A DNA stretch of 64,000 bases, from assembly GCA_003349915.1 (NCBI GenBank), contig QFXE01000008.1:124001-188000 (forward strand), read 5' to 3'. Positions 62,046 through 64,000 of this stretch are shown here, one piece after another. Source of the stretch: an endosymbiont of Escarpia spicata (GTDB lineage Bacteria; Pseudomonadota; Gammaproteobacteria; Chromatiales; Chromatiaceae). Position numbers and translations under genes: made by a program. The notes beneath the pieces are model-generated. The model was given only the letters and a program-made list of their open reading frames with translations, ran no database searches and was not told the origin of the DNA. Position 1 is the first letter of the stretch; each line of letters starts with the position of its first letter.

Positions 62046-62865
62046 CTGCGGTCATGTCCTGCTCAAAATAGTAGATGCCGAAACCGGCCTGTTTGCGACC
62101 ACTGCCTTTCACCTCAGGGTTAAGGCCGCGGTCCTGGGCGGAGAGATGGCGGTCAAGCTCGATCAGCAGGGTCTGGGCCTTCTCTGCGCTCATCTCCCGG
62201 AAACGGGGTAGCGCCTCCTCTGGCAGGTTGTCATAGGCCACCTTGCGTTGGTAGCGGGGATCGGAATCACCCAGCCGCAGATTGTGGTCGATGGTGGATA
62301 GCAGCAGGTAGACGTCGGTGCCCAATATATGCAGCTTGTCCTTCTCCCCGGTGCGGGGGACAAAGGCCTCCATCAGGAGACGGATGCTGCCGTTTTCATT
62401 CTGTTCGACCGTTCCTACCCTGAGCAGTTCATCGAGGATGGCCCTGGGCGGGATGTCACCGCTGTGCTCTTTCGCCAGTGCAGTGAAGCTGTTGACCCCG
62501 GAATCGAAAGAGAGTTCAGCCGGTGCTCCTTCCGAGGTGTGGAAGCGGCTGTCCCGCAGCCAGCCTGCGATTACCCTCGCTGCCCGGTTGTACTGCTGGG
62601 CAATGGCGGAGTCGTCAGGTGTCTCTATCTTCTGCAGGCGGCTCACATCCTTGCGGGTGAGGCCGGTGATGACCGAGATGCGCGATACTGACTGCTTGCG
62701 CCCCGGGAGGGTGAACTCTTTTTCCGCCACATCCATAAATACCCATCTGCTGAGATCTGCAAAGTCACCGTAGCTCATGCCGTTACGTAACAGCAGGCGC
62801 ACCAGTGGCCGCAGGAGTTTCAGGATGGCGGCGGTGAGTGTTTTCTGGATCTCGTTGGACATCAA
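62038..62865 (-). CDS. DUF6502 family protein
   Basis: 275 residues, soluble. The start LLRPLVRLLLRNGMSYGDFADLSRWVFMDVAE (given in part) and SRISVITGLTRKDVSRL (near 60) look like a winged-helix DNA-binding region; ILDELLRVGTVEQ follows near 143. DUF6502 proteins commonly lie beside DUF5666 lipoproteins. It could be a regulator of the pair or of the multiheme cytochrome upstream, but this is inference. Confidence 0.82.
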   Translation of the reverse strand: MMSNEIQKTLTAAILKLLRPLVRLLLRNGMSYGDFADLSRWVFMDVAEKEFTLPGRKQSVSRISVITGLTRKDVSRLQKIETPDDSAIAQQYNRAARVIAGWLRDSRFHTSEGAPAELSFDSGVNSFTALAKEHSGDIPPRAILDELLRVGTVEQNENGSIRLLMEAFVPRTGEKDKLHILGTDVYLLLSTIDHNLRLGDSDPRYQRKVAYDNLPEEALPRFREMSAEKAQTLLIELDRHLSAQDRGLNPEVKGSGRKQAGFGIYYFEQDMTADD

Positions 62866-62908
62866 ACTGATTCAATCCATGTCGGTAGCTGATCTCGTTA
62901 GTGCGCAG

Positions 62909-62941
62909 GTTCCGGCCAGTCTCTGGGAGACTGGCCGGAAC
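62909..62941. terminator. Perfect 15-bp inverted repeat between cytochrome and DUF6502 genes
   Basis: GTTCCGGCCAGTCTC (62909-62923) and GAGACTGGCCGGAAC (62927-62941) pair without mismatch around TGG. It lies 64 bases after the stop of the multiheme cytochrome gene on the minus strand and 44 before the DUF6502 start. It may end the cytochrome transcript; no T-tract follows. Confidence 0.55.
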
Positions 62942-63004
62942 ATGGCGATTTTGGGATTATAATCCCATTTGTGCTTGGGTCAAGTAATACTCTTTTATCC
63001 TGCA

Positions 63005-64000
63005 TCAGGGCTTCTTATGGCACAGCGTACAACTGACCTCTGTGCCTTTGGCAAGGTGGATCGGGCCGTTATCGTCGGTTTGAAGATCACGAGCCGCCGC
63101 GGTACGGGAGAGTGCGGTGCCTTCCAGGTTCTGGCCGTGGCATGCGCGGCAACTCCCTGGATTCTGTGCGTAGAAGGACTCATGCCCCTCAGTCCAGGCT
63201 GGGTTGTTGACGTTGTGCATGCCGTGGGGGCCATCCAGGGTGAGACCCAGAGTGGTGTGACAGCTACTGCATTCACTGATGGTTCCGGCATGCCCCTGCA
63301 GCTGCACGGCGGCCACATTGTCGTTGGATCCCGGCACTGCATTGGGCCAGATGGCGTGGGTGGAGCCGTGGCAGCCTTCGCAGGCAACACCGCCATGTCC
63401 CAGGCTGTTGCGATAGAGCTTGGCTGGGTTTTCCGCAAAACGCTTGTTGTCTGCCCGGCGGGGAGTTGCCGACGGATCCCCTGATTCCCAGGTCTGACTA
63501 AGGCGAATGGTGCCGCCCAGGTGATCATTGGAATCACCGGTGTGGCAGGATTCGCAGCGTGGCTCGTCGATCCAGGGCTGGCGCGGAGTGGTGCCGTCAT
63601 TGGCCCCGTCGAGACTGCCGCCGGCCGGAAGGTTGTGCACACCGCCTACTGCAAGCATGCCGCCGTGGCAGTTCTGGCAGGTGATGCCGGCACCGCCCAT
63701 GGCACCGCGCAGACACTTGGTAACCTTTCCGGGATGGCACTGATAGCAGGTCTCTTCCAGAGTGCCGTTTTCCGGGAAGATAAGCTCATCGGTGGCGGGA
63801 TCCCGCAACTCACCATGGTGGCCGTGCATCACCTGGGACATCATGGCATGGCCCACCTGTTTGCCGACAGGCCCGCCGTTTCCAGCCAGGTCCAGCGCTG
63901 CCGAGTAGTGGCAACCGGCGCAGAGCACCGGGCGCTGATTATCGATATCGGTGCCGTGTTTGTTGTCGTGGAGACGCAGGATATTGGCCTTTGCCGCCTG
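63005..64000 (-). CDS. Multiheme cytochrome c, C-terminal part (5' end outside window)
   Basis: The frame is open to the window edge; 331 residues are visible. Eight CxxCH sites occur: CAGCH, CYQCH, CQNCH, CESCH, CEGCH, CSSCH, CRACH and CTLCH, with distal histidines (HAMMSQVMHGHHG, HGMHNV) that could be second ligands. The protein should lie in the periplasm or on the outer membrane and carry electrons, possibly to an extracellular acceptor. More haems and the signal peptide are probably beyond the edge. The DUF6502/DUF5666 pair follows on the same strand. Confidence 0.88.
   Translation of the reverse strand, partial: QAAKANILRLHDNKHGTDIDNQRPVLCAGCHYSAALDLAGNGGPVGKQVGHAMMSQVMHGHHGELRDPATDELIFPENGTLEETCYQCHPGKVTKCLRGAMGGAGITCQNCHGGMLAVGGVHNLPAGGSLDGANDGTTPRQPWIDEPRCESCHTGDSNDHLGGTIRLSQTWESGDPSATPRRADNKRFAENPAKLYRNSLGHGGVACEGCHGSTHAIWPNAVPGSNDNVAAVQLQGHAGTISECSSCHTTLGLTLDGPHGMHNVNNPAWTEGHESFYAQNPGSCRACHGQNLEGTALSRTAAARDLQTDDNGPIHLAKGTEVSCTLCHKKP

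Overview
The window reads as chromosome of a gammaproteobacterium. Three gene groups support this: rhlB/trxA divergent with rho downstream, a full elongasome run from mreB to lipA, and nudE beside yrfG. The many c-type cytochromes, the SHP/DHC module and a PEP-CTERM protein suggest a free-living or symbiotic sulfur-oxidising relative of the Chromatiales. That placement is inference; no rRNA, sulfur-oxidation gene or tRNA lies in the window to fix it.

Layout. 0-9 kb: the end of an AsmA-like protein, a diguanylate cyclase, a double thioredoxin protein, cysQ, nudE/yrfG and small housekeeping genes. 9-17 kb: rhlB, trxA, rho, a long nested palindrome after rho, murU, a glutamate-cysteine ligase-like gene, an AstE/AspA-like zinc hydrolase and a DUF21/CBS membrane protein. 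17-19 kb: a lipoprotein and a PEP-CTERM protein with a CRP-type site upstream. 19-30.6 kb, all on the minus strand: mreB, mreC, mreD, mrdA, rodA, mltB, rlpA, dacA, a ybeD-like gene, lipB, lipA, then a ydcF-like gene. This is the cell-wall elongation machinery followed by lipoate synthesis.

31-48 kb is a signalling and electron-transport accessory region. It holds a hybrid histidine kinase broken by a frameshift and an amber codon, a tight operon of a PstS-like periplasmic protein, an outer-membrane beta-barrel and an intact hybrid kinase, then an AT-richer pair of decaheme cytochrome and hybrid kinase, and an HDOD protein. 48-54 kb holds a DUF2202 protein, then cytochrome b, SHP (oxygen-binding haem protein), DHC (diheme cytochrome), PepSY protein, response regulator and sensor kinase. 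A dispersed repeat sits between shp and dhc, flanked by a 64-bp imperfect direct duplication. 54-58.5 kb (minus) is a signalling operon: GGDEF response regulator, orphan ABC-type binding protein, hybrid kinase. 58.7-64 kb (minus): a parallel beta-helix protein, a DUF5666 lipoprotein, a DUF6502 protein and a multiheme cytochrome cut by the window edge.

A family of about 100-165 bp repeats, built on a GGTGCGC...GCGCACC hairpin, occurs seven times between genes. No CRISPR array, prophage, complete insertion sequence, tRNA or rRNA was seen.
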